From positions 1 through 46,911 of the forward strand of contig JAKABB010000011.1 in NCBI GenBank assembly GCA_021802045.1: DNA of 46,911 nt. Reading direction: 5' to 3'. Made by a program: the position numbers and the translations under genes. This DNA is from a bacterium. Lineage in GTDB: Bacteria > Chloroflexota > Dormibacteria > Aeolococcales > Bog-877. This document shows positions 17,612-25,563 of this stretch, piece after piece; the first letter of the stretch is position 1, and every line of letters starts with the position of its first letter. Under the pieces are notes generated by a model. The model ran no database searches and was not told the origin of the DNA. It saw only the letters and a list, made by a program, of their open reading frames with translations.

Positions 17612-18700
17612 ATGCTCCCCCGGCCCTGGCCCCTGCGCCGCTTCGAGGTGCTGGCGGTCGCCTGCGCCCTCAGCGTCGCCTTCATCCTCGTGGTCTGGGC
17701 GGGGATGTTCGTGCTGAAGGCGGTCGACCCCGCCACCTTCCACTTCAAGCTGCTGATGGCCATCCTGCCCTGGGTGACCCCGGTGGCGATCGTCCTGCTC
17801 CTGGCGGGGCCGCTCTACTACCGGGTGGCGGGCATCCTGGGCCGCCATGGGGACTGGCCCCGGGCCCTGGCCGAGGCGCGCTACGGCCTGCTGGTGGGCA
17901 GCCTCTTCTACCTGCTGGCCTACACCGCCCTGGTGTGGGCCGTGATGGTGGGGCTGCGGGCCTTCGACGGCTACGACTTCCACTACAACCTGCCCGTGGA
18001 CTGGCTGCCGGCGATCCTGCCGCCCTGGCTGCTGTGGCTCGCCGGGGCCCCGGTGGCGTTCCGCCTCCTGGGCGTCCTGGGCGGCACCCATCCGGACCGG
18101 GTCTACCGCTACCGCCCCAGCGCCACGGCGCCGGTGGGCGGGTTCCTCGGGGCCCTGCTCCTGACCGCCGGGGGCCTGGTGCTCAACGAGGGCATGTACG
18201 GCCAGGCCGCGGGGACCAGCGTGGGGGTGCAGCTGGACCTGATCGCCTTCGGCGCGGTGGTGCTCACCATGGGCGCCATCTGCTGGGCGGTGATGCTGGT
18301 GGCCCTGCTCACCACCTGGCGGGTCGAGGTCGCCCGCCCCCCCTCCCGCACCGCCCTGGACCGCTTCCGGCGCCAGCGCGGCCGGCTGGTGGCCGAGGCC
18401 TTCGTTCTGGTCAACCTGCTCTTCGCGGCCTGCGACTGCCTGATGGTGGCGGCGCAGTACGTCGACGCCCATGACTTCCACTACTACCTGGCCCTCGACA
18501 TGTGGCAGTTCGGCGTCCCCCTGGGGCTGGCCTGGATCGCCTACGCCCTGGGCGCGGTCGGCGTGCCCCGCCTGCTGGCGGCCCGCCATCCCGAGCGCTG
18601 GGGCCCGGGCGTGCTGGAGGCCACGGGCCCCAGCGGCGGCGGGGCCGGCGGCTGGGGCTTCCGGCGCGAGGGGGGCGCCGGGCGGGCCCAGACCGGCTGA
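17612..18700 (+). CDS. Polytopic membrane protein with three FH[YF] repeats
   Basis: The 362-residue protein has about eight hydrophobic helices and no recognised family. A motif recurs three times: DPATFHF (His44), DGYDFHY (His124) and DAHDFHY (His290). Each is followed at once by a hydrophobic stretch, and the first two continue into similar AILPxW sequences. Evenly placed Asp/His/aromatic residues at membrane borders suggest metal, haem or proton handling, or an internal triplication. Between repeats two and three lies a basic loop (RYRP). The C terminus is glycine-rich. Its place right after the oxidase operon hints at a respiratory link, which is not proven. Confidence 0.7.
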   Translation: MLPRPWPLRRFEVLAVACALSVAFILVVWAGMFVLKAVDPATFHFKLLMAILPWVTPVAIVLLLAGPLYYRVAGILGRHGDWPRALAEARYGLLVGSLFYLLAYTALVWAVMVGLRAFDGYDFHYNLPVDWLPAILPPWLLWLAGAPVAFRLLGVLGGTHPDRVYRYRPSATAPVGGFLGALLLTAGGLVLNEGMYGQAAGTSVGVQLDLIAFGAVVLTMGAICWAVMLVALLTTWRVEVARPPSRTALDRFRRQRGRLVAEAFVLVNLLFAACDCLMVAAQYVDAHDFHYYLALDMWQFGVPLGLAWIAYALGAVGVPRLLAARHPERWGPGVLEATGPSGGGAGGWGFRREGGAGRAQTG

Positions 18701-18718
18701 GTCGCGGGGGGCGGGGCG

Positions 18719-19603
18719 CTACCCGACCCCGGGCAGGTCCTCGAGGCGGGCCAGGACCGCCGGGTCGATGCGCAGGCGGTCGCGGGCGCGCTCCTCCAGG
18801 TTCTCCTCGCCGACCCAGGCGTCGAACGCGGTCCAGAGCGCCTCCGCCGGCGCATCGGCGCTGAGGCGACCTCGCGCCGCCAGGGCCCGGCCGACCCGGG
18901 CGGTGAGGGCCTCGTCCACCGGGAGCAGCGCGGCCGCGGGCGCGGCCTCGAAGTAGAGGCGCCAGAGCCCGACCAGCCGCTCCAGCTCCGCCACCGGTCC
19001 CGGGTGGTCGTCGACCCGCAGGTCGATCATGCGGTCGTCGCCGCCGCCGTACCCGGCCTCGGGCCGCACCACCAGCAGGGCCGCCGACTGGCGCCCGCGG
19101 CGGTCGCCGCCGGCCTGGTCGCCCGCCGCCAAGGCGGCCAGGAGCCGCGTGGCCAGGTCGCCCGCGGCGGCCTCGAAGGCCTCGGCCAGGGCGTCGACCA
19201 CCGCCGGGCCCTGGAGGATGTTCCCCTGGGCGGCGTACCCGGGGCCGGTGCGGCCGCCGGCCCAGGCCAGGCAGGCCGAGCCGGTGAAGGTGGCCCCCCG
19301 TCCCCTGGCGTCGACCACGCCCAGCTGGCGGTGCTCCCGGGCCGGGTCGGCGCCGATGAGGGCGGCGATCACGTCCGTCGCAGGGTGGCCCCGGCGGAGC
19401 AGGTCCAGGCCCTGGACGCTGTAGGTGGTGTTGGCCGTGGCCTGGGTGGCCACCGCCCCCACGCCGGCGGCCGCGGCCGGCACCACGCTGCCCACGGCCA
19501 GGAACTTGGAGGCGACCGCGACCCCCCAGTCGCGCCCATCGCTGGCCACGATGGAGAAGGTGGCGACGCGGCGGCCGGCTGGGACCGCGGCGGGAGGGGA
19601 CAT
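18719..19603 (-). CDS. DUF1028 family protein
   Basis: The 294-residue protein matches DUF1028: an N-terminal VATFSIVASD, the VAVASKFLAVGSVVP block, then VGAVATQATANTTY, a central segment GYAAQGNIL and RMIDLRVDDHP. DUF1028 proteins have an Ntn-hydrolase-like fold; their activity is not well established. About 90 C-terminal residues form a helical extension resembling a peptidoglycan-binding-like tail often present in this family. The ATG at 19603 follows TATCCT by 8 bases. It converges with the membrane protein gene on one side and abuts a decayed VOC gene on the other. Confidence 0.85.
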   Translation of the reverse strand: MSPPAAVPAGRRVATFSIVASDGRDWGVAVASKFLAVGSVVPAAAAGVGAVATQATANTTYSVQGLDLLRRGHPATDVIAALIGADPAREHRQLGVVDARGRGATFTGSACLAWAGGRTGPGYAAQGNILQGPAVVDALAEAFEAAAGDLATRLLAALAAGDQAGGDRRGRQSAALLVVRPEAGYGGGDDRMIDLRVDDHPGPVAELERLVGLWRLYFEAAPAAALLPVDEALTARVGRALAARGRLSADAPAEALWTAFDAWVGEENLEERARDRLRIDPAVLARLEDLPGVG

Positions 19604-19611
19604 GGCTCAGG

Positions 19612-19617
19612 AGGATA
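19612..19617 (-). promoter_or_regulatory. -10 element of the DUF1028 gene
   Basis: TATCCT on the minus strand lies 8 bases before the ATG at 19603. Confidence 0.4.
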
Positions 19618-19649
19618 CCGGGCCGGGCGGTGGCCCCCGTGGGCGGCTC

Positions 19650-19990
19650 GCCGCCAGCAGGATCCGTTGCCCTCCAGGTCCCGCATCACCACCCAGTGCT
19701 CCCCGTGCTCCTCCGCGGGACGCGGCCGGCCGGCCCCGACGGCCAGGCACCGCTCGACCGTGGCCGCCGCCCGCCCCCGGTGTTGAGGCCCAGGGGCATG
19801 CGGTTCCTGACGACCGCGGGCTCGGGCCGGCGCTGGAAGCCGGGAGAGGAGGCGGAGGCCCTGCCCCGGCGGCTCGACGGCGGCGCTGCCTGCTGCCCGC
19901 GGCTCTTCCGGGGGGCCACTGGTGGGCAGGAGCGCTGGCCAGTCCTTGAAGCCCGGCAGGGGCGGCGGCAGCCGGTGGTCCGGCGGCCGT
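19650..19990 (-). pseudogene. Decayed VOC/glyoxalase-like domain gene
   Basis: Three reading frames on the minus strand spell consecutive parts of one glyoxalase-like domain. They are RLPPPLPGFKDWPALL through EPPGQGLRLL (about 19980-19845), then FQRRPEPAVVRNRMPLGLN (about 19840-19780), then TVERCLAVGAG through EHWVVMRDLEGNGSCW (about 19765-19655). The order matches intact family members, whose usual signatures are FQRVPEPK.VKNR.HLDL and HWVV..DPEGNEFC. At least two frameshifts separate the parts, the N-terminal third is missing or unrecognisable, and the HLDL metal histidine reads as Pro. It is a dead or sequencing-damaged gene. Raw-read checks of the GC runs would settle which. Confidence 0.7.
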
Positions 19991-20039
19991 CGGGCCGCCT
20001 GCGGGACAATGGCGGCGGCCCGCCGCGGGCCGTTCCCCC

Positions 20040-20846
20040 ATGAGCACCGCTGCCACGCGCCTCGAGCTCTTCACGGCGGTCCCGGCCCGGCCGCTGGTGG
20101 TGGTGGCGCACCCCGACGACGGTGACTTCCTGGCCGCCAGCGTGCTCTCCGCCTGGAGCCGGCAGGGGGCCGCCGCCACGCTGTGCGTGGTCACGGACGG
20201 CGACGCCGGCAGCGACGACGCCACCCTGCCGGCGGGGGCGCTGGCCGCGGTCCGGCTGGAGGAGCAGCGCCGCGCGGCCGCCCATCTGGGGGTGGGGGAC
20301 GTGCGCTGTCTGGGCTTCCCCGACGGGGTCCTGGAGAACACCCTGGCCGTGCGCCGGGCCCTGGTCCGCCTGATCCGCACCGTCCGCCCCGACCTGGTGC
20401 TCACCATGGACCCCACCCGGCACTGGATGGGCCGCGGCTACCTCAACCACCCCGACCACCGGGCGGCGGCTGCGGCGGCCCTGGACGCGGTCTTCCCCAG
20501 CGCCCGTGACCTGCGCGCCTTTCCGGAGCTCTTCCGGGAGGAGGGGCTGGCCCCGCACAAGACCCGCTGGGTGCTGCTGGGCGAGAACGAGGTCCCCGAC
20601 GTGGCGGTCGAGCTGCGGCCCGCCGACGTGGAGAACAAGCTGTTGGCCCTGGGCGAGCACCGCAGCCAGTTCGACGCCGGCCCCATGGCCGACGAGGTCT
20701 GGCGCTGGGCCCGGGCGGCCGGAGCCCGGGCCGGCGTGGAGCTCGCCGCCGAGTACCGCCTCTTCGACCTCGCCGACAACGTCTCCCAGCGCGACGGCGC
20801 CGGGCCCGACGCGGAGCCCCCGGCGCGCACCACCGACTGGGGCTGA
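20040..20846 (+). CDS. PIG-L family N-acetyl deacetylase
   Basis: The 268-residue protein has the PIG-L/LmbE zinc motif AHPDDGDF (His24, Asp26, Asp27), CVVTDGDAGSDD, an LGFPDGVLEN block, and the second metal site NHPDHRAAA. The family removes acetyl groups from GlcNAc conjugates; actinobacterial members act in mycothiol synthesis and recycling, others on lipids or antibiotics. The acidic residue after HPDD, usually Glu, is Asp here after a Gly. C-terminal residues about 200-240 include a helical segment with the EHRSQF motif common in this family. The exact substrate is unknown, and no other mycothiol gene is nearby. Confidence 0.88.
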   Translation: MSTAATRLELFTAVPARPLVVVAHPDDGDFLAASVLSAWSRQGAAATLCVVTDGDAGSDDATLPAGALAAVRLEEQRRAAAHLGVGDVRCLGFPDGVLENTLAVRRALVRLIRTVRPDLVLTMDPTRHWMGRGYLNHPDHRAAAAAALDAVFPSARDLRAFPELFREEGLAPHKTRWVLLGENEVPDVAVELRPADVENKLLALGEHRSQFDAGPMADEVWRWARAAGARAGVELAAEYRLFDLADNVSQRDGAGPDAEPPARTTDWG

Positions 20847-21052
20847 GGCCGCCGCCTCCCGGCCCGGGCTGGGCTTGCGATCGAACCGCTGGGAATGTGC
20901 CGGGCCGCCTTCTTGAGGGCCGGGTATCGTGGAGCCGGACCGGGCCGACTGCCCTTCGGCCTTCCTGGTCCCGCCTTGCCGGGTCTTGGCGGCCTGGTGG
21001 GGGATCCAGACGGGGGTGAGGCCTGGCCGCCCTCCGGAGAAGGAGCGCGGTC

Positions 21053-21085
21053 GCCATCTGACCGCTGCCATAGGGGTCAGATGGC
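21053..21085. repeat. Perfect 11-bp inverted repeat
   Basis: GCCATCTGACC (21053-21063) and its reverse complement (21075-21085) flank an 11-base loop. No T tract follows. It could be a hairpin, an operator, or a trace of a mobile-element end. Confidence 0.7.
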
Positions 21086-21448
21086 AGGGCGAGGATCACG
21101 CTCTCCCTCCCAGGAGTCGACAGGCCAACAGCCCCCGACCCCACCACCCGGCTGGCCGCCACCGAACGCCGCCGTCACGCCCGCAGCGGCCAGCTGGCCC
21201 GGATCGGGCTTGTCGCGCCGGGCCGTGTCGTCCGCCGGGCCCGGGCAGGCATCTCACCGCAGCGGACGACGGCCACCAAGTCATCGAGGCCGGCTGACGG
21301 CCGCCCAGGGCAGCAGCCGCGGGAAGTGGCCCCAGGTTCACCGACGGACGCGCGGGACCCTGGGGCCGCGGCGTTCTTGGAGGCTTCTCCCCACTGGAGA
21401 TGGGAGGCGGGAAGGGCCGATGGTGGCCATTTGGGAACATGCGTGGTT

Positions 21449-21454
21449 TACGAT
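21449..21454 (+). promoter_or_regulatory. -10 element of the MerR-DUF433 gene
   Basis: TACGAT lies 9 bases before the ATG at 21464. No good -35 was found. Confidence 0.35.
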
Positions 21455-21463
21455 GTCGCCGTC

Positions 21464-22099
21464 ATGGACGCAGTGATCAGGGCGTTTCCCGAGGCACAGG
21501 CCAGGGAGCTGGCGGGGCTGAGCAAGCGACAGCTGCAGTACTGGGATGAGCGGGACTTCATCCGCCCGGGCTTGGCGGCCCGACAGGGTCGTGGCCGGCC
21601 GCGACTGTACTCCTTCCGAGACCTGGTCTCCCTGCGAGTGGCCGCAGGCCTTCTGCGGGGCGGGATCAGCCTGCAGAAGATCCGCAAGGTGGTCGAGCAC
21701 CTGCGCACCCTCGACCACGATCACCCGCTGACGGAGCTGGAGTTCTGGGTTTGCGACGGGGAGCTCTACTTCGAAGAGGCGGCGACGGTGAGAGCAGGGC
21801 GGCGGCCGGAGCAGATCCTGGCCAGCTACGCGGTGCCGGTGGCGGCGATCGTCGACCGGCTCGAGAGTGACATTGCGGCTCTGGACGTGCGGACCCCTGG
21901 GCAGGTCGAGCGGAGGCGCGCCACCTTGGGGCACCAGCCGGTCTTCGCCGGGACGCGGATCCCGGTCGCGGCGGTGCGGCGCCTGCTGCGGGCCGGGGCT
22001 GGCGAAGCGGAGGTTCTGGAGCTGTACCCGGACCTCACCGGCGCCGACGTGGAGCTGGTGCGGACGGAGTTGACACGCACCGGCCGGCTAGCCTGCTAG
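21464..22099 (+). CDS. MerR-DUF433 fusion, probable antitoxin
   Basis: The 211-residue protein joins a MerR-type winged helix (about residues 12-80: LSKRQLQYWDERDFI, then RLYSFRDLVSLRVA and a QKIRKVVEHL helix) to a C-terminal DUF433 domain (about 155-205: HQPVFAGTRIPVAAVRRLL and ELYPDLTGADVELV). DUF433 proteins are usual antitoxins of DUF5615 PIN-like toxins, and such a gene follows directly with its start across this gene's stop. The MerR part probably binds the operon's own promoter, while DUF433 binds the toxin. The ATG at 21464 is chosen because it opens the MerR domain directly after a TACGAT element. Confidence 0.8.
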   Translation: MDAVIRAFPEAQARELAGLSKRQLQYWDERDFIRPGLAARQGRGRPRLYSFRDLVSLRVAAGLLRGGISLQKIRKVVEHLRTLDHDHPLTELEFWVCDGELYFEEAATVRAGRRPEQILASYAVPVAAIVDRLESDIAALDVRTPGQVERRRATLGHQPVFAGTRIPVAAVRRLLRAGAGEAEVLELYPDLTGADVELVRTELTRTGRLAC

Positions 22100-22575
22100 G
22101 GTTCCTCCTCGACCAGAACATGATCGAGCCGGTGGCCGCACTGCTGCAGGGGCGGGGGCACCCGGTGGTGCGAGCGAAGGAGGCGGGACTTGCCCGGGCC
22201 AGCGACGCCGAGGTGGTCGCCTACGCACTCTCGCTCCGGCTCGTCCTGGTCACCTTTGACCCAGACCTCAGGGACAGCGGTATCCGAGGCAACTGCCCGG
22301 TGTTGCACATACGGCATCCAGAGCGGACGGCCCGCGCCCGGGTCGCCAAGCACTACCGGGCGATCGCGGCGATGGTGGGCGAGGGGCACGCGCTCGTGAC
22401 CCTGCCAGGCACGGGCCCTCCCCGGGCGGACCCCGGCCGACATGCTGAAGAAGACCCAAGCGCGGACCAGCGACCCAGTCCGCCCGGGTCGTCGTGGGAT
22501 GCGATTGAGCGCGGCCGATCTCGAGGTCAGATCGCGGGCTGGACCTCCTCCAGGCAGCCAGGCCTGACCTCGTAG
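22093..22575 (+). CDS. DUF5615 PIN-like toxin
   Basis: The frame contains FLLDQNMIEPVAALLQGRGH, ASDAEVVAYALSLRLVLVTFDPDL and a helical end, which matches DUF5615 proteins (usual start FLVDENL, later ASDEE and TFD). The acidic residues are those of the PIN nuclease active site. The only ATG (22120) would remove the first conserved Asp, so I place the start at a CTG at 22093, 6 bases before the end of the antitoxin stop. This start is tentative. The domain is complete by about base 22410. The following 55 residues are low-complexity and overlap the decayed coupling-protein gene, so the stop may have moved by mutation. Confidence 0.65.
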   Translation: MLGFLLDQNMIEPVAALLQGRGHPVVRAKEAGLARASDAEVVAYALSLRLVLVTFDPDLRDSGIRGNCPVLHIRHPERTARARVAKHYRAIAAMVGEGHALVTLPGTGPPRADPGRHAEEDPSADQRPSPPGSSWDAIERGRSRGQIAGWTSSRQPGLTS

Positions 22576-23205
22576 ACGCCCCCCGGCGTTCCTTGAAGCT
22601 CTGGGAGGTGCTCTCGGTCTCGTCGTCGCGGCGCTGGCTGTGGCGCTTGGTGCGAGAGGGGGTGGTCGTGGAGGGGACCAGGTGGCGGCCCACCAGGGTC
22701 TCCAGCTACTGCAGGGTGTCGGCGTCGGCGTAGCCGGGGAGGACCACCTTGGCGCCGGCCAGGGTGAGGAAGCTCTGGGCTCCGGCTGGGGTCCAGCGGG
22801 CGACGGCCTGGCGGAGGTCCTGCATGGCCATCAGGGCGACCATGTTGCGACCGCCGCCCTCGGCCAGCAGCCGGGGGAGGACGGGCAGAGGGCAGATGGT
22901 GGCCACCTCGTCGAGGGCGAGCAACCAGGGGATGGGGAGGGATCCGCTGGGGCCGGAGATGCGCAGGGCGACCAGGCGCAGCTCCTCCACCAGGCCCACG
23001 ACCAGGGGCGCGCCGTCGGGGGCGGCGTCGGAGGGGGGACGACATAGACGGTGTTGGCGCCTGAGAAGAACTCGTCAGGGTCGAAGGGAAACTCGGGGAC
23101 GGCATCGGAGGCGGCGCAGACCCTGGTCGTGTCGAAGGGAGAGAGCATTCCCTGCAAGCCGGACCAGCAAGGAGGCGTCGAGGGGCGCGTGAACATTCCG
23201 GTCTG
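22527..23205 (-). pseudogene. Broken conjugative coupling protein (TraD/VirD4-like)
   Basis: Minus-strand fragments give the C-terminal half of a type IV coupling protein. They run LSPFDTTRVCAASD, FPFDPDEFFSGANTVYVV, LVEELRLVALRI, a Walker B region WLLALDEVATICPLPVLP, RNMVALMAMQDLRQ and LAGAKVVLPGYADADTLQ. Three lesions are visible. One G is apparently missing from a six-G run at 23033-23038, shifting the frame. A TAG stop (22706-22708) interrupts LQ*LETLVGRHLV. A further shift lies near 22600, before VYEVRPGCLEE. No N-terminal membrane anchor or Walker A was found. It is a remnant of an integrative conjugative element or plasmid. Confidence 0.75.
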
Positions 23206-23763
23206 AGGTGGCTCTACGTCCATACCGTCACACCGCGCGCGAGCGCACCCAGAGACCCGCGGTTCCGCACTCCCCTGGCGACCGACAGGCGGCCGGGGTC
23301 ACACCTGGAGCGGAGCCAGTCTGCCCGCGGACATGGCCACCGACGGGGCGGGGTCCGTCCACGGCCAGGGGTCGCCGGGCCGCTCCCCCGCGCTGCGCGG
23401 CCCCTGGGAGCAGCGTGCACGGCGGCTGCGCGGCCAGCGCACCGGCCAGACGGCGCAAGCAGTGGCCCAGGGCTGCGGGATGTCGCCCTCGTCTCTTGGC
23501 CCATGCTCCTCCTCGCTCTTCGCCGCTCCCGTGCCTTGGGGCCGCCTCAGCACCGCGGGCGCCGGACCCTATTCCACGATGGTCGTGCACCGCGCGAGCA
23601 CCGGCGGCGAGCGTGGGCGGAGCTGTGAGCCGTCGAGCCGAGGGGATTCTGCGTCCTGGGACGGTGATGCCTGCGGTAGCCGCGTGCCGGGCCCAGCGCG
23701 TCAGCGCGACCCTCAAGGCCGACGCGGCCAGCGGCCCACCGGGGGCAGCCTCATGGGCGCGCC
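23206..23763. other. Non-coding stretch within the island
   Basis: No convincing gene is visible in this roughly 560-base stretch. Open frames on both strands lack family motifs and read as arginine/alanine-rich shadows. It may be decayed upstream sequence of the coupling-protein remnant. Confidence 0.5.
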
Positions 23764-23800
23764 CCGGAACTCGGCAGGACCTCGTCCCGCCGAGTTCCGG
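23764..23800 (-). terminator. 12-bp perfect hairpin downstream of the beta-helix gene
   Basis: Arms 23764-23775 and 23789-23800 pair perfectly around a 13-base loop. This is the second of two tandem hairpins that follow the stop of the minus-strand secreted protein. Confidence 0.5.
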
Positions 23801-23803
23801 CGT

Positions 23804-23840
23804 CCGGACGCGGGCAGCTGCCGGACGCTCCCGCGTCCGG
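23804..23840 (-). terminator. 11-bp perfect hairpin just after the beta-helix gene
   Basis: Arms 23804-23814 and 23830-23840 pair perfectly around a 15-base loop, 10 bases beyond the stop codon. The loop carries a further copy of the CCGGACGC element found in the arm. Confidence 0.55.
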
Positions 23841-23850
23841 CGTCGTGGTG

Positions 23851-25563
23851 CTAGCCCTCCAGCACCGCACAGGTAGCGTTTCGGCACCACGGCACGTAGT
23901 CCACGTGGGCGCTCACCGGGACGCCGGTGTGCCCGTGGCCCGTCGACGTGGTCGGTCCCTGGGGGCTGCCCCACCAGTTGCTGGTGGCGTCGAGAGCGGT
24001 GTTGGTGCATTGCCCCGTGCTGTTCAAGCAGGCTGCGCCGTAGCCGCTCACCCCGCTGCCGGCGGCCGGAGTGGCGAGGGCGCCGAGGTCGTTGTAGTGG
24101 ACGGTCGTGTTGGCGATCACGAGAGAGGCGGCCCACGACGGGATACCAGAGGACCACGCGGCGGTGTTGTTCAGGTAGACCGGGTCCTCGCCGACATAGG
24201 CATCCGTCACGAAGGCGCTGATGACGTTGTGGGCGATCGCGTTGCCGGTGCCGTCCCACACCAGCACCCCGTCCACCGGCGCCCCGGCAACGGACGGCAT
24301 GGTGGAGAAGGGTGAGGTCGCGTAATCACCCGAAAGGGTCGTGGATACGGTGGTGGTCCCGCTGATCCAGTTGCCTGAGACGGTGTTGCTCACGCTGGGT
24401 AGCCAAGAGGAATAGCCAGGGCCGATCTCCACCCCGGTCGCGCCGGCGCTGATCGCGTTGTAGCTGATGGAACACCCGGTCGCGCCGTGCAGGTCGACGC
24501 CGTTGTCGTTCCCGACCAGATCGTTGCTCGTGACGCTGCACGCTGCTCCCGGCGCTTGGGAATCCAGCCAGACCGCCCCCACGCTCCAGGGAGACTGGAA
24601 GTTCGTGATCAGGTTGCCCCAGACCGACAGGCTCGTGAGGCCTCCGGCAGTGACCCCGAACTGGGCCACCGGGGTCATCGCCGTGGTGGGATCGCCGGTG
24701 AGGATGTTGCCGCTGACGGTCGCGGTCAGCGATCCCGATGCACCAGCCATGAGGTCGACGTAGACGTGGCCGCCGTCGGATCGCACGGTGTTGCCGCTGA
24801 CGGTGACGCTGGCCGCCACCGCCGTGGCCTTGACCTGGATGCCCTCGACATCGGCCTGCCCGATGGTCGACTTCTGCTCGATGGACTCCACGGTGTTGCC
24901 GGTGATCGAGCCGCTGGTGTCGACGAAGGCGATGCCCATGAGCTGCCCACTCGGTGGCAGGGACGTGGCGCCGGCCCCGCTCACGGTGAGCCCGCTGATG
25001 GTGATGGTGGCATTGTTGCCGGTCGTCGTCCCGCCCGCCGCCTCGTCTTTCGAACCGGTTTGGACCCCGATGATCGCGCCAACAGCGAAAGGTGAAGAGC
25101 CCGAGTTGTTGTCGAAGAAGTGGCCAGTGGAGAGCTCGGTGACGTTGTCACCCAGGCTGGTCGGCCGAACCACTGCCGGCTCCCCGGAGGTCGGGCCCTG
25201 AAGGATCAGCGAGGTCATCGGTGAAGTCGACGGTGGTGCGATCGTCACCTGCTCGGGGTAGGTGCCGGATCCGATCTGGATCGCGACGGCGCCGTGGTCG
25301 GTCTCCGCCTGGGCCACCGCGTGGCCGATGGTCTGGCACGGCGAGGCCTGAACCTGGCAGTTGTTGTTGGAGTCGCTGCCGGCGGTCGCCACGTACAGGG
25401 TTGTGGTGGTCCCGCCGGCGAGGGCGGGCATCGCTCCCGCGGCCAGCGAGCCCGCGGCGGCCAAGAGGGCCGCCAGCGACAGGCAGAGCGTGGCCGCCGG
25501 GCGGCGCATCCAGCGGTCACGTGGACCTCGCCCCGCCGCTGAGCCCGGTTGAAGCTTGTCCAT
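23851..25563 (-). CDS. Secreted parallel beta-helix protein
   Basis: The 570-residue protein starts at the ATG at 25563 with a signal peptide: basic RDRWMRR, a hydrophobic core LCLSLAALLAAAGSLAAGA, and cleavage near ALAGG. The mature part opens with LYVATAGSDSNNNC...ASPCQTIGHAV, typical of DUF1565/pectate-lyase-like proteins. Many Asn/Ser/Thr-rich repeats follow (SGNTV, SGNIL, SNDLVG, YNAIS, SGNWIS), as in right-handed beta-helices. The end SNWWGSPQGP...VDYVPW is a common C-terminal cap. It could be a polysaccharide-active enzyme or adhesin; catalytic residues are not identifiable. Third positions carry more A and T than neighbouring genes, which suggests transfer. Four cysteines near the C terminus may form disulfides. 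Confidence 0.85.
   Translation of the reverse strand: MDKLQPGSAAGRGPRDRWMRRPAATLCLSLAALLAAAGSLAAGAMPALAGGTTTTLYVATAGSDSNNNCQVQASPCQTIGHAVAQAETDHGAVAIQIGSGTYPEQVTIAPPSTSPMTSLILQGPTSGEPAVVRPTSLGDNVTELSTGHFFDNNSGSSPFAVGAIIGVQTGSKDEAAGGTTTGNNATITISGLTVSGAGATSLPPSGQLMGIAFVDTSGSITGNTVESIEQKSTIGQADVEGIQVKATAVAASVTVSGNTVRSDGGHVYVDLMAGASGSLTATVSGNILTGDPTTAMTPVAQFGVTAGGLTSLSVWGNLITNFQSPWSVGAVWLDSQAPGAACSVTSNDLVGNDNGVDLHGATGCSISYNAISAGATGVEIGPGYSSWLPSVSNTVSGNWISGTTTVSTTLSGDYATSPFSTMPSVAGAPVDGVLVWDGTGNAIAHNVISAFVTDAYVGEDPVYLNNTAAWSSGIPSWAASLVIANTTVHYNDLGALATPAAGSGVSGYGAACLNSTGQCTNTALDATSNWWGSPQGPTTSTGHGHTGVPVSAHVDYVPWCRNATCAVLEG

Larger units (their letters stand above)
20847..21463. other. Non-coding stretch at the left edge of the accessory island
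   Basis: I see no convincing gene in these 617 bases. Short open frames are arginine-rich shadows. The stretch holds a perfect 11-bp inverted repeat (21053-21085), an imperfect one around 21220-21280, and a 9-bp GGCCCCAGG/CCTGGGGCC pair near 21330-21366. The abundance of palindromes and the lack of coding are typical of decayed mobile DNA. Confidence 0.5.

Noticed and set aside
20895..21476. A plus-strand open frame of 193 codons before the toxin-antitoxin pair
   Set aside because: It runs through the perfect inverted repeat, lacks a ribosome site and has Arg/Ser/Pro-rich low-complexity composition without motifs.
23228..24259. Minus-strand open frame joining the island's non-coding part and the beta-helix gene
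   Set aside because: It is a shadow frame of the beta-helix gene, and its remaining part is low-complexity.
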